From the NCBI RefSeq assembly GCF_040207125.1, contig NZ_CP157940.1:1054001-1118000 (forward strand): a DNA stretch of 64,000 nucleotides. The letters run 5' to 3'. Below, one piece after another: positions 36,165 to 44,057 of the stretch. This DNA is from Lacrimispora sp. BS-2. Its GTDB lineage: Bacteria; Bacillota; Clostridia; Lachnospirales; Lachnospiraceae. Both the position numbers and the translations under genes were made by a program. The notes below the pieces were generated by a model. The model did no database searches. It was not told the origin of the DNA and was given only the letters and a program-made list of their open reading frames with translations. Within the stretch, counting starts at the first letter, position 1; the number at the start of each line of letters is the position of its first letter.

Positions 36165-36941
36165 CTAAGAAAGGTAATTTTTCATGGTCTTTAACGCATT
36201 TTTTTCCAGACGGCTTACCTGTGCCTGGCTGATATGGATTTCTTCCGCTACTTCGGTCTGGGTCTTTCCTTCAAAAAAACGCATGTCAATGATGTGGCGT
36301 TCCCTTTCGGGAAGGCGTCTCATGGCCTCATTTAAGGAGATATCCTCCACCCAGTTTTCCTCCAGGTTTTTTTTGTCACTGATCTGGTCCATGACAAAGA
36401 GGGGATCACCGCCGTCGGAATAGACCGGCTCATAAAGGCTGACCGGGCTTTGAATGGCATCCAGGGCATAGGTGATGTCCTCTTTGCTGACTCCAATTTC
36501 ATTGGCGATCTCCATAAGGGTCGGTTCCTTTAAGTTCTTCTTCATTAAATTTTCTTTGGCATAAATTGCCTTATAAGCGGTATCACGCAGGGACCGGCTG
36601 ACGCGGATGGAATTATTATCCCGAAGATAACGCCGTACTTCGCCCAGAATCATGGGCACCGCATAGGTGGAGAACCGGACGTTCTGCGTAATATCGAAAT
36701 TATCAATGGCTTTGATTAAACCGATGCAGCCAATCTGAAATAAGTCGTCTACGTTTTCGTTGCTGCCGGAAAAACGTTGTATGACACTGAGAACCAGTCT
36801 TAAGTTTCCCTTAATGTAATCTTCTCTGGCCTTTTTATCTCCATCAAGAATCCGTTTGAACAGAACTTCCTTCTCTTCGTTGCTAAGAAGAGGAAGCTTG
36901 GAAGTATTGACACCACAAATCTCTACTTTGTATCCAGACAT
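36165..36941 (-). CDS. sigG: Sporulation sigma factor SigG
   Basis: Directs late forespore transcription. The 258-residue protein starts KVEICGVNTSKLPLLSNEEK, a SigG hallmark that includes the CsfB/Gin-type contact region, with region 2 RLVLSVIQRFSG and VRFSTYAVPMILGEVRRYLR and region 4 TQTEVAEEIHISQAQVSRLE. GGAGGGAAAG precedes the ATG. In many clostridia it follows spoIIGA-sigE; here it stands alone about 15 kb away. A forespore-type promoter lies upstream. Confidence 0.96.
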   Translation of the reverse strand: MSGYKVEICGVNTSKLPLLSNEEKEVLFKRILDGDKKAREDYIKGNLRLVLSVIQRFSGSNENVDDLFQIGCIGLIKAIDNFDITQNVRFSTYAVPMILGEVRRYLRDNNSIRVSRSLRDTAYKAIYAKENLMKKNLKEPTLMEIANEIGVSKEDITYALDAIQSPVSLYEPVYSDGGDPLFVMDQISDKKNLEENWVEDISLNEAMRRLPERERHIIDMRFFEGKTQTEVAEEIHISQAQVSRLEKNALKTMKNYLS

Positions 36942-36978
36942 ATCTTTCCCTCCGCATCATTCATTATTCTCATAAAGA

Positions 36979-37008
36979 AATGATGTACTCAATCGAGGGC
37001 TTTTATAC
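36979..37008 (-). promoter_or_regulatory. Candidate forespore (sigma-F/G) promoter of sigG
   Basis: On the minus strand GTATA, 18 bases, CATCATT, about 40 bases before the sigG ATG. It resembles the sigma-G pattern GHATR-N18-CATnnTA (last base differs) and fits autoregulation and sigma-F control known for sigG. Confidence 0.5.
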
Positions 37009-37049
37009 GATAGCCGGATCAAAATTAATTTCCAGTTTTTAGGGCATTA

Positions 37050-37820
37050 TTAATCCTGCTTATTTTTTTCATAGAGAATCAGCAGTCCCTTTAATAGCAG
37101 AACGTCGTCATAATGAATTTTATGACGGCAAAGCGGGACGACGGAGGAAGCCAGACCTCCGGTTGCCACAAGACTGGCAGAAGTACCAAGTTCTTCCTCC
37201 ATTCGGTCGATGACACCATCGATCATGGCGGCGTTGCCGTAAAGGATTCCGTTTTTCATACAGTCAATGGTATTTTTGCCGATTACCCTGGTGGGTTTGT
37301 TTAATCCGATATATGGAAGCTGCGCTGCCCGGCTGCTTAAAGAATCCAGGGATACTCTTAAGCCTGGAAAGATAATGCCGCCGGAGTAGTTTCCCTCCTG
37401 GTCAATGACGGACATGGTGGTGGCAGTTCCCATATCAATCACAATGATGGGAGCCGGATATTCCTTTAAAGCAGCAACCGCATCAACGATCAAGTCGCTT
37501 CCAACGGTCTTAGGGTTGTCCATTTTAATGTTCAATCCGGTCTTCATTCCGGAGCCAACTACCATAGGTGTTTTTCCTGTTATTTTTTTAACGGCACACA
37601 GGACCACTTCCGTAAGAGGAGGAACAACAGAAGACAGGATCGCCCCTTCTATAGAAGAGAGAGGCAGGTTGTGAATTTCCATAATATCTTTTATATTAAC
37701 CGCATACTCCAGCTCGGTTTTCCCCTGGTTGGTGGTAACTCGTTCTACAAAGTAGATTCCGGTATTGTCGATGCCGCCTATGACAATATTACTGTTTCCT
37801 ATATCAATGGCCAAAATCAT
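37050..37820 (-). CDS. coaX: Type III pantothenate kinase CoaX
   Basis: ATP-dependent first step of CoA synthesis, feedback-resistant type III enzyme. The 256-residue ASKHA-fold protein has the phosphate-1 loop ILAIDIGNSNIVIGG, VVGSGMKTGLNIKMDNP, and the second loop IVIDMGTATTMSVID, plus GLRVSLDSLSSRAAQLP. I start at MILAIDIG behind AAAGGAG; an extension of 63 codons upstream has no conserved sequence. It is divergent from coaBC, so two CoA genes share an intergenic region. Confidence 0.96.
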   Translation of the reverse strand: MILAIDIGNSNIVIGGIDNTGIYFVERVTTNQGKTELEYAVNIKDIMEIHNLPLSSIEGAILSSVVPPLTEVVLCAVKKITGKTPMVVGSGMKTGLNIKMDNPKTVGSDLIVDAVAALKEYPAPIIVIDMGTATTMSVIDQEGNYSGGIIFPGLRVSLDSLSSRAAQLPYIGLNKPTRVIGKNTIDCMKNGILYGNAAMIDGVIDRMEEELGTSASLVATGGLASSVVPLCRHKIHYDDVLLLKGLLILYEKNKQD

Positions 37821-37904
37821 AAAGGGAACTCCTTTCCAACTTTTTTTTCTTGTGCTATACTGTAGAGTATCATATTTTAAGATGAAAAACAACGGGAGGC
37901 ACTT

Positions 37905-39113
37905 ATGCTGAAAGGAAAAAATATCATTTTGGGAGTAACAGGAAGCATAGCAGCTTATAAGATCGCCGGGCTTGCCAGCATGCTGGTAAAAAAGGGCTGC
38001 AAGGTACATGTATTAATGACCCAAAATGCCACAAATTTTATTAATCCCATTACGTTTGAAACATTGACAGGCAATAAATGTCTGGTGGATACTTTTGACC
38101 GGAATTTTTCCTTTAACGTGGAGCATGTATCCCTGGCAAAGCTTGCTGATGTTGTAATGATCGCTCCGGCCAGTGCCAATGTGATCGCAAAGCTGGCCCA
38201 TGGGATAGCGGATGATATGCTGACAACCACTGTTCTGGCATGCAGATGCAGGAAGATCATTTCTCCTGCCATGAATACCAATATGTATGAAAATCCAATC
38301 GTTCAGGATAATCTAATGGTTTGTGAATCCTATGGCATGGAAGTAATTAAGCCTGATTACGGATATCTGGCCTGCGGAGATACCGGGGCAGGAAAGATGC
38401 CGGATCCTGAAGTGCTTTTTGATTTCATTGAAAGAGAAGTCTGTTTTGAAAAGGACCTGGCAGGAAAGAAAATTCTGGTTACGGCCGGTCCCACCAGGGA
38501 AGCCATTGATCCGGTCCGGTTTATCACCAACCATTCCACAGGGAAAATGGGCTATGCTGTGGCAAAGGCGGCTTCTCTCCGTGGAGCGGATGTGACGCTT
38601 GTGAGCGGAAGAACGGCTGTGCCAAAGCCCCGGTTTGTACGCCTCATAGAAGTTGACAGCGCAAAGGAAATGTTTGATGCGGTTACGGAGAAAGCAGGAG
38701 ATCAGGATGCTGTCATTAAGGCCGCTGCTGTGGCGGATTACCGTCCAAAACACGTAGGAACGGAAAAAACAAAGAAAAAAGAGGGAGAAATGGTTATAGA
38801 ACTGGAACGGACGGACGATATCCTTAAATGGCTGGGAGAACACCGGAAAAAGGGACAGTTTCTCTGCGGCTTTTCCATGGAAACCCAGAACATGCTGGAA
38901 AATTCAAGGGTAAAGCTTGATAAAAAGAAAATCGACATGATTGTTGCCAACAACTTAAAAGTGGCCGGAGCCGGTTTTGGAACAGATACCAACGTAGTCA
39001 CCATCATAACAAGGGAAAAAGAACTGCCGCTAGAGACTATGACAAAGGATGAAGTAGCGCACCGCATTCTGGATGAGATATTTACCCTTCAGAATGATGG
39101 GAAGAAGGAGTAG
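37905..39113 (+). CDS. coaBC: Bifunctional phosphopantothenoylcysteine decarboxylase / PPC synthetase CoaBC
   Basis: Joins cysteine to 4'-phosphopantothenate and decarboxylates the product. The 402-residue protein has the flavoprotein CoaC domain (about 1-190) with GVTGSIAAYK, catalytic His in AHGIADDML, the MNTNMYENP substrate motif and the active cysteine in YLACGDTGAGKMPDPE; then the CoaB domain with TAGPTREAIDPVRFITN and KAAAVADYRPK. CGGGAGG precedes the ATG. It is followed after five bases by an esterase gene. Confidence 0.97.
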   Translation: MLKGKNIILGVTGSIAAYKIAGLASMLVKKGCKVHVLMTQNATNFINPITFETLTGNKCLVDTFDRNFSFNVEHVSLAKLADVVMIAPASANVIAKLAHGIADDMLTTTVLACRCRKIISPAMNTNMYENPIVQDNLMVCESYGMEVIKPDYGYLACGDTGAGKMPDPEVLFDFIEREVCFEKDLAGKKILVTAGPTREAIDPVRFITNHSTGKMGYAVAKAASLRGADVTLVSGRTAVPKPRFVRLIEVDSAKEMFDAVTEKAGDQDAVIKAAAVADYRPKHVGTEKTKKKEGEMVIELERTDDILKWLGEHRKKGQFLCGFSMETQNMLENSRVKLDKKKIDMIVANNLKVAGAGFGTDTNVVTIITREKELPLETMTKDEVAHRILDEIFTLQNDGKKE

Positions 39114-39118
39114 GCATT

Positions 39119-39934
39119 ATGAGAATTGAGAAAAGACAAATTATTGTACCAGGGCAGTTGACCGGTCCTGTATGCCTGACCGGTTATTTACTGGACAGCA
39201 TAAGCGTAAATCCGGATATGCTCCGCCCTGCTGTTATTGTACTTCCCGGAGGCGGATACAGCCGTAAGTCGGACAGGGAGAGTGAACCAATAGCCCTGCA
39301 GTTTATGTCCATGGGCTGCCACAGTTTTATTTTGGATTACAGCGTGGACCCCAATCGCTTTCCAACCTCACTAAGAGAGCTTGGGGAGGCGGTGGCTTTC
39401 ATCCGGGAACACGGGGCAGAGTGGAAGGTTGATCCCAATAAAATCATTGTATGCGGTTTTTCTGCCGCAGGTCATTTGGCCTGCTGCCTTGGGGTTTTCT
39501 GGGAAAGGGATTTTGTCTGGGAAGCCATAAAACGGACTCCTGAGGAGATCCGTCCCGATGGACTGATTTTAAATTATCCTGTGATCACAAGCGGAGAATT
39601 TAAGCATGCCGGTTCTATTTTAAGCCTTTTGGGAGAACATGCGACAACGGAGGAAACAGCGGCAGTATCTTTAGAAAACTTTGTAACGGAGAAGACACCG
39701 AAGACCTTTCTATGGCATACGTATACCGACAACACCGTTCCTCTTGAAAACAGCCTGCTCCTGGCTGCTGCCATGAAAAGACATGGAGTGAATTTTGAAC
39801 TTCATGTTTATCCTGCGGGAGGCCATGGCTTATCACTTGCCAACGAGGAAACCGCAGGTACTAATGAGTCCCTCATAGAACCCTCCTGCCAGAGCTGGAT
39901 TTCCCTTGCAAAAACCTGGCTTTCTAATTTTTAA
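39119..39934 (+). CDS. Alpha/beta-hydrolase, acetyl-esterase-like
   Basis: Predicted cytoplasmic carboxylesterase, perhaps acting on acetylated sugars. The 271-residue protein has the oxyanion segment VLPGGGYSRKSDRE, nucleophile Ser115 in CGFSAAGHLAC, and the late acid and His residues in WHTYTDNTVP and YPAGGHGLSL. The pattern matches the Axe1/BD-FAE-like esterases. It starts five bases after coaBC, a likely accidental operon partner. GAAGGAG lies in the end of coaBC. Confidence 0.88.
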   Translation: MRIEKRQIIVPGQLTGPVCLTGYLLDSISVNPDMLRPAVIVLPGGGYSRKSDRESEPIALQFMSMGCHSFILDYSVDPNRFPTSLRELGEAVAFIREHGAEWKVDPNKIIVCGFSAAGHLACCLGVFWERDFVWEAIKRTPEEIRPDGLILNYPVITSGEFKHAGSILSLLGEHATTEETAAVSLENFVTEKTPKTFLWHTYTDNTVPLENSLLLAAAMKRHGVNFELHVYPAGGHGLSLANEETAGTNESLIEPSCQSWISLAKTWLSNF

Positions 39935-40032
39935 CCCAATCAAGTAAGTCCCCGCTTCAAATGCGAAAAGCATCAAGTGGTGAGTGGGGCCGTGGATTGC
40001 AAATATCCGCTTGACTATGAAAGAAAGAATCT

Positions 40033-40061
40033 TGACTTGTGATTAGAATCATACTACAATA
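40033..40061 (+). promoter_or_regulatory. prfC promoter
   Basis: TTGACT, 17 bases, TACAAT, 39 bases before the prfC start codon. Confidence 0.7.
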
Positions 40062-40099
40062 GACAAGATCTAGACGTAAATTTTGGAGGAACTATTTTT

Positions 40100-41689
40100 G
40101 TGAATATAGCGGAAGAAATTAAAAAGAGAAGAACATTTGCCATTATTTCCCATCCGGATGCGGGAAAAACTACTTTGACCGAGAAATTTCTGCTTTATGG
40201 AGGTGCCATCAATCTGGCCGGAACCGTAAAAGGAAGAAAGGGTGCCAAGCATGCTGTTTCCGACTGGATGGAGATAGAAAAGGAGAGAGGAATTTCCGTC
40301 ACCTCCTCTGTTTTACAGTTTAATTACGACGGGTTCTGCATCAACATTCTGGATACACCAGGCCACCAGGATTTCTCTGAGGATACCTATCGTACCCTTA
40401 TGGCGGCCGATTCCGCTGTCATGGTCATTGACGGTTCCAAAGGTGTGGAGGCTCAGACCATCAAGCTGTTTAAAGTCTGCGTTATGCGTCATATCCCCAT
40501 TTTTACATTTGTGAATAAGATGGACCGGGAAGCAAGGGATCCCTTTGAGCTGATGGATGAGATCGAGGAAGTCCTTGGGATCAGAACCTGTCCGGTCAAC
40601 TGGCCCATTGGCTGCGGAAAGGAATTTAAAGGGGTTTATGACCGCTTTAAAGAAACCATAACCACATTCCGGGCTACGGCAAACGGCCAGAAGGAAGTAG
40701 AGGCAACAGAAGTCCAGCTGGGAGATGCCCAGGTGGATGGGCTTATCGGAGAAAGCTATCACCAGCAGCTTATGGAGGATATCGAGCTTCTTGACGGTGC
40801 CAGTGATGAGTTGGATATGGAACGGGTCGGAAGGGGAAATTTATCTCCCGTATTTTTCGGTTCAGCTCTTACAAACTTTGGGGTGGAGACATTTTTACAG
40901 CATTTTCTTCAGATGACCACCTCTCCTCTGCCAAGACTGACAACAACAGGAGTTGTGGATCCTTTTGAAGAAGATTTTTCCGCTTTTGTATTCAAAATAC
41001 AGGCTAACATGAATAAAGCCCACAGAGACCGTATTGCATTTATGCGGATCGTATCCGGCAAGTTCAATGCAGGCATGGAAGTCAATCACGTGCAGGGCGG
41101 AAAAAAACTGCGTCTGTCACAGCCGCAACAGATCATGGCCCAGGACAGGAAGATCGTGGAAGAGGCCTATGCAGGCGATATTATCGGAGTTTTTGATCCG
41201 GGTATTTTTTCCATTGGAGACACCCTTTGCAAATCAAATGAAAAATTTGAATATGAGGGAATCCCCACCTTTGCGCCGGAGCATTTCGCAAGAGTGCGGC
41301 AGATGGACACCATGAAAAGAAAGCAGTTCATCAAAGGCGTAAACCAGATCGCACAAGAAGGCGCCATTCAGATATTCCAGGAGTTTAATACCGGAATGGA
41401 AGAGATCATTGTGGGAGTTGTGGGAGAACTGCAGTTTGAGGTGTTGACCTATCGTCTGGAAAATGAGTACAATGTGGAAGTAAGACTTGAGAAGCTTCCA
41501 TATGAATATATCCGCTGGATCGAGAACAGGGATGAAATTGATGTGGCTAAGATTCAGGGCACGTCCGATATGAAACGGATCAAAGATTTAAAAGACAATC
41601 CGCTTCTTTTATTTGTCAACAGCTGGAGCGTTGGCATGGTATTGGATCGCAATCCGGGACTAAAGCTTTCTGAATTCGGCCGCAACTAG
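40100..41689 (+). CDS. prfC: Peptide chain release factor 3
   Basis: GTPase that recycles RF1/RF2 from the ribosome after termination. The 529-residue protein has G1 SHPDAGKTTLTEKFL, G2 RGISVTSSV, G3 DTPGHQDFSEDTYR and G4 NKMDREARDP, followed by domain II and the RF3 C-terminal domain. The length and EDTYRTL distinguish it from EF-G. The start is GTG with TTGGAGG ten bases upstream. Confidence 0.97.
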   Translation: MNIAEEIKKRRTFAIISHPDAGKTTLTEKFLLYGGAINLAGTVKGRKGAKHAVSDWMEIEKERGISVTSSVLQFNYDGFCINILDTPGHQDFSEDTYRTLMAADSAVMVIDGSKGVEAQTIKLFKVCVMRHIPIFTFVNKMDREARDPFELMDEIEEVLGIRTCPVNWPIGCGKEFKGVYDRFKETITTFRATANGQKEVEATEVQLGDAQVDGLIGESYHQQLMEDIELLDGASDELDMERVGRGNLSPVFFGSALTNFGVETFLQHFLQMTTSPLPRLTTTGVVDPFEEDFSAFVFKIQANMNKAHRDRIAFMRIVSGKFNAGMEVNHVQGGKKLRLSQPQQIMAQDRKIVEEAYAGDIIGVFDPGIFSIGDTLCKSNEKFEYEGIPTFAPEHFARVRQMDTMKRKQFIKGVNQIAQEGAIQIFQEFNTGMEEIIVGVVGELQFEVLTYRLENEYNVEVRLEKLPYEYIRWIENRDEIDVAKIQGTSDMKRIKDLKDNPLLLFVNSWSVGMVLDRNPGLKLSEFGRN

Positions 41690-41746
41690 GATGCCGGGAA
41701 GCCGGTAACGGTTTAATAAGAATAAAATATAAGGAGGCAGCAGACA

Positions 41747-42199
41747 ATGAGTAAAATTGATGAAGTAAGGGCAGCCATGGTAGAGGCGATGAAGGCAAAG
41801 GACAAACAGAGAAAAGATTCCTTATCCATGCTTCTTTCTGCGCTTAAGAATTTTGAAATCGATAAAAAGGATCACACTCCCATTACAGAGGACGAGGCCA
41901 ATGCGGTAGTAAAGAAGGAAATTAAGCAGACTCAGGAAACTCATGATCTGGCGCCTGAAGACAGGACAGACATCAGGGAAGAAGCTGCGTTTCGCATTTC
42001 CGTTTATAAGGAATTTGCTCCGGAGGATATGGGAGAGGAGCAGATTAAGGAGATCATCCGTTCTGTTCTTGCGGAACTTGGAATTGAAGCACCCACTGGA
42101 GCGGATAAGGGAAGGATCATGAAGGTCCTGATGCCCAAGGTGAAAGGAAAAGCGGACGGCAAGGCGGTAAATGAAGCATTGGCATCCATGATGAAATAA
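41747..42199 (+). CDS. GatB/YqeY domain protein
   Basis: A 150-residue YqeY-type protein, entirely helical: MVEAMKAKDKQRKDSLSMLL, ITEDEANAVVKKEIKQTQET and the C-terminal VLMPKVKGKADGKAVNEALA. The family shares the tail domain of GatB, which binds tRNA, but its own role is not settled. AAGGAGG precedes the ATG. It lies 57 bases after prfC and probably shares its message. Confidence 0.92.
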   Translation: MSKIDEVRAAMVEAMKAKDKQRKDSLSMLLSALKNFEIDKKDHTPITEDEANAVVKKEIKQTQETHDLAPEDRTDIREEAAFRISVYKEFAPEDMGEEQIKEIIRSVLAELGIEAPTGADKGRIMKVLMPKVKGKADGKAVNEALASMMK

Positions 42200-42218
42200 G
42201 AAAAAAGGGGTGTGGATC

Positions 42219-43622
42219 ATGTATAGGAAAGAAATAGAAGAATATATAGAGTCACATAAACAGGAAATGATAGAAGACATCTGTACCCTGTGCCGCATTA
42301 ACAGCGAAAAGATGCCCTACAGGGAAGGGATGCCCTACGGGCCGGGAGCGTTTGATGCTTTGAACGAAGCTCTGGCTATGGCAGAATCCTATGGTTTTTC
42401 CATTACCAATTATGATAATTATGTTGGGACGGCAGACTTAAATCATAAGGAGCACCAGCTTGATATCCTGGCTCATCTGGATGTGGTGCCGGCAGGGGAA
42501 GGCTGGAAGGAGACAGAGCCCTTTGAGCCGGTAGTAAAGGGAGATAAATTATTTGGCAGGGGAACATCAGATGATAAGGGCCCGGCTGTTGCGGCGCTTT
42601 ATGCCATGAGAGCAGTAAAAGAACTGAATATTCCCCTTAAGAAAAATGTACGGCTGATCCTTGGAACTGACGAGGAGTGCGGAAGTTCGGACATTGAGCA
42701 CTATTATGCCATAGAAAAGGAAGCTCCAATGACCTTTTCTCCTGACGGCTCCTTTCCGGTTGTGAATACGGAAAAGGGCGGTTTAAACGGCCATTTCACT
42801 GCAGAATGGACGGCATCCGGCCGGCTTCCAAAGCTGGTGGGCTTAGAGGCAGGAACCAAGGTAAACGTGGTACCTGGAAAGGCCAGTGCAGTTGTGGCAG
42901 GCATTGATGCAGAAGCTCTTGAACATGCAGCAGCAGAGTGTGAAAAAAGGACGGGAATCCGTTTTGAACTGAAAATGGATGAGGATACAGCAACCATTAC
43001 CGCTATCGGTGAAAGCGCTCATGCCTCTCTCCCTGAGGAAGGAAATAATGCCCTGACCGGACTCCTTTTATACTTAACAGAGCTTCCTCTGGCAGAGTGT
43101 GGGCAGATGACCATGATCCGCCGCCTTTTGGAGCTGATTCCTCACGGGGATACTTCAGGAGAGGCTTTGGGAATTGCAATGAAAGATGAGCTTTCCGGCA
43201 GTCTGACATTGGCATTCAGCCTTTTAAAGATAACGGAATCCGGTCTGGAGGGAACCTTTGACAGCCGGTGCCCGGTCTGTGCCACAGAGGAAAATGTCCT
43301 GGAGGTAGTAAGAAGGAACATGGCGGAAAAGGGCTTTACCCTTCACAATGATTCCATGAAGCCTCCTCATCATGTAGATGGAAATTCTGAATTTGTAAAG
43401 ACCCTGCTGAGTGCTTATGAAAGCTATACAGGCCGTAAGGGAGAGTGTGTATCCATGGGCGGCGGTACCTATGTTCATGCATTAAAGAACGGCGTTGCCT
43501 TCGGCGCTTCCATGCCAGGGACAGATAACCGGATGCATGGGGCTGATGAGTACGCAGTCATTGAGGAACTGACTGTAAGCGCGAAAATATTCGCCCAGGT
43601 GATTGTGGATTTGTGTTCATAA
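42219..43622 (+). CDS. pepV: Dipeptidase PepV / Sapep-type M20 metallopeptidase
   Basis: Zinc peptidase that cleaves dipeptides in the cytoplasm. The 467-residue protein has the M20 metal motif LDILAHLDVVPAGEGW, the second motif GRGTSDDKGPAVAALYAM and the catalytic glutamate in GTDEECGSSDI; a late metal histidine lies in MPGTDNRMHGADEY. I start at MYRKEIEEYI because GGGG lies at a suitable distance; an ATG nine bases upstream overlaps that site. AUG follows yqeY by 19 bases. Confidence 0.93.
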   Translation: MYRKEIEEYIESHKQEMIEDICTLCRINSEKMPYREGMPYGPGAFDALNEALAMAESYGFSITNYDNYVGTADLNHKEHQLDILAHLDVVPAGEGWKETEPFEPVVKGDKLFGRGTSDDKGPAVAALYAMRAVKELNIPLKKNVRLILGTDEECGSSDIEHYYAIEKEAPMTFSPDGSFPVVNTEKGGLNGHFTAEWTASGRLPKLVGLEAGTKVNVVPGKASAVVAGIDAEALEHAAAECEKRTGIRFELKMDEDTATITAIGESAHASLPEEGNNALTGLLLYLTELPLAECGQMTMIRRLLELIPHGDTSGEALGIAMKDELSGSLTLAFSLLKITESGLEGTFDSRCPVCATEENVLEVVRRNMAEKGFTLHNDSMKPPHHVDGNSEFVKTLLSAYESYTGRKGECVSMGGGTYVHALKNGVAFGASMPGTDNRMHGADEYAVIEELTVSAKIFAQVIVDLCS

Positions 43623-43658
43623 AAATCGGGGTTTTTGTTTCAAATTTTAAAATTAGTA

Positions 43659-43687
43659 TTGACAAAAACAGGAAGAGAGCGTAAAAT
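43659..43687 (+). promoter_or_regulatory. Promoter of the metNIQ leader
   Basis: TTGACA, 17 bases, TAAAAT. It places a transcript start near 43694, about 50 bases before the Met-rich leader ORF. Confidence 0.8.
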
Positions 43688-43702
43688 ACGCCTCATAAAG
43701 GA

Positions 43703-43725
43703 ATTCCTAGTTTGCCTATAGGAAT
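43703..43725 (+). promoter_or_regulatory. 5' hairpin in the metNIQ leader
   Basis: ATTCCTA/TAGGAAT with a 9-base loop, just before the ribosome site. Its GGAATTCC (43700) can alternatively pair with GGAATTC at 43868, which is close to the terminator. Confidence 0.45.
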
Positions 43726-43745
43726 CAGAGGGAGGAGTAGCTGCC

Positions 43746-43841
43746 ATGAACCAGTGGAAAGCCATGCAGATGAATATGAACCAGATGAGCGGCATGTGTA
43801 TGATGATGTGTCGTGTATCAGAGTGCATAAAAATACGATAA
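43746..43841 (+). CDS. Methionine-rich leader peptide (31 aa) before metNIQ
   Basis: A short ORF with nine methionine codons in 31, including the run ATG TGT ATG ATG ATG, and three cysteines. GGAGGAG lies eight bases before the ATG and a consensus promoter about 60 bases upstream. It is followed 63 bases after its stop by an intrinsic terminator, and then by the methionine importer operon. This is the arrangement of a classical amino-acid attenuator: ribosome stalling at Met codons when charged tRNA-Met is scarce would let transcription continue. No SAM-box or Met T-box sequence was found in the leader. I did not find a convincing antiterminator by eye, so the mechanism is unproven. Confidence 0.72.
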   Translation: MNQWKAMQMNMNQMSGMCMMMCRVSECIKIR

Positions 43842-43904
43842 TCATTTCATTTGTATGGATTGTGATTGGAATTCGCTGAGAGCAGCAAAACGCGGAAATT
43901 TTGA

Positions 43905-43938
43905 GGTCGCAAGTCTGTGCAGGGCTTGCGGCCTTTTT
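43905..43938 (+). terminator. Intrinsic terminator inside the metNIQ leader
   Basis: 9-bp stem GGTCGCAAG/CTTGCGGCC (one G-T pair), 11-base loop, TTTTTGT tail. It lies between the Met-rich leader ORF and metN and is the likely attenuation point. Confidence 0.85.
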
Positions 43939-43944
43939 GTACCT

Positions 43945-43990
43945 TAAAGAAACATCCCTTTATGCCCCGAGAGAGGGGCGGGAATCAAAA
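43945..43990 (+). repeat. Dispersed palindromic leader repeat, copy 5
   Basis: AAGAAACATCCC, then TTTATGCCCCGAGAGAGGGG and CGGGAATCAAAAG. This copy has changed arms (GCCCC/GGGGC) that still pair, which suggests selection on the hairpin. Confidence 0.7.
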
Positions 43991-44040
43991 GAAATACCCT
44001 GCGGGTATACCTTTATGCCCAGAAAGATGGGCAGGAATGA
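43991..44040 (+). repeat. Dispersed palindromic leader repeat, copy 6 (tandem)
   Basis: AAATACCCTGCGGGTATACC (first hairpin, ATACCC/GGGTAT), then TTTATGCCCAGAAAGATGGG and CAGGAATGA. The purine-rich end leads to the metN ribosome site. Confidence 0.8.
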
Positions 44041-44057
44041 AGAAAGGAAATGGATAT

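Noticed and set aside
38313..38843. Long minus-strand frame inside coaBC
   Set aside because: Antisense shadow of a well-conserved gene; similar shadows in suf, valS, lon and prfC were left out for the same reason.
43694..43904. SAM riboswitch or Met T-box before metNIQ
   Set aside because: No S-box core and no T-box sequence (GGTGGTACCGCG-like) found in the leader.
43917..44057. N-terminal extension of MetN
   Set aside because: It translates the terminator tail and two repeat units; family proteins start near MQSAEPIIQL and that ATG has its own ribosome site.
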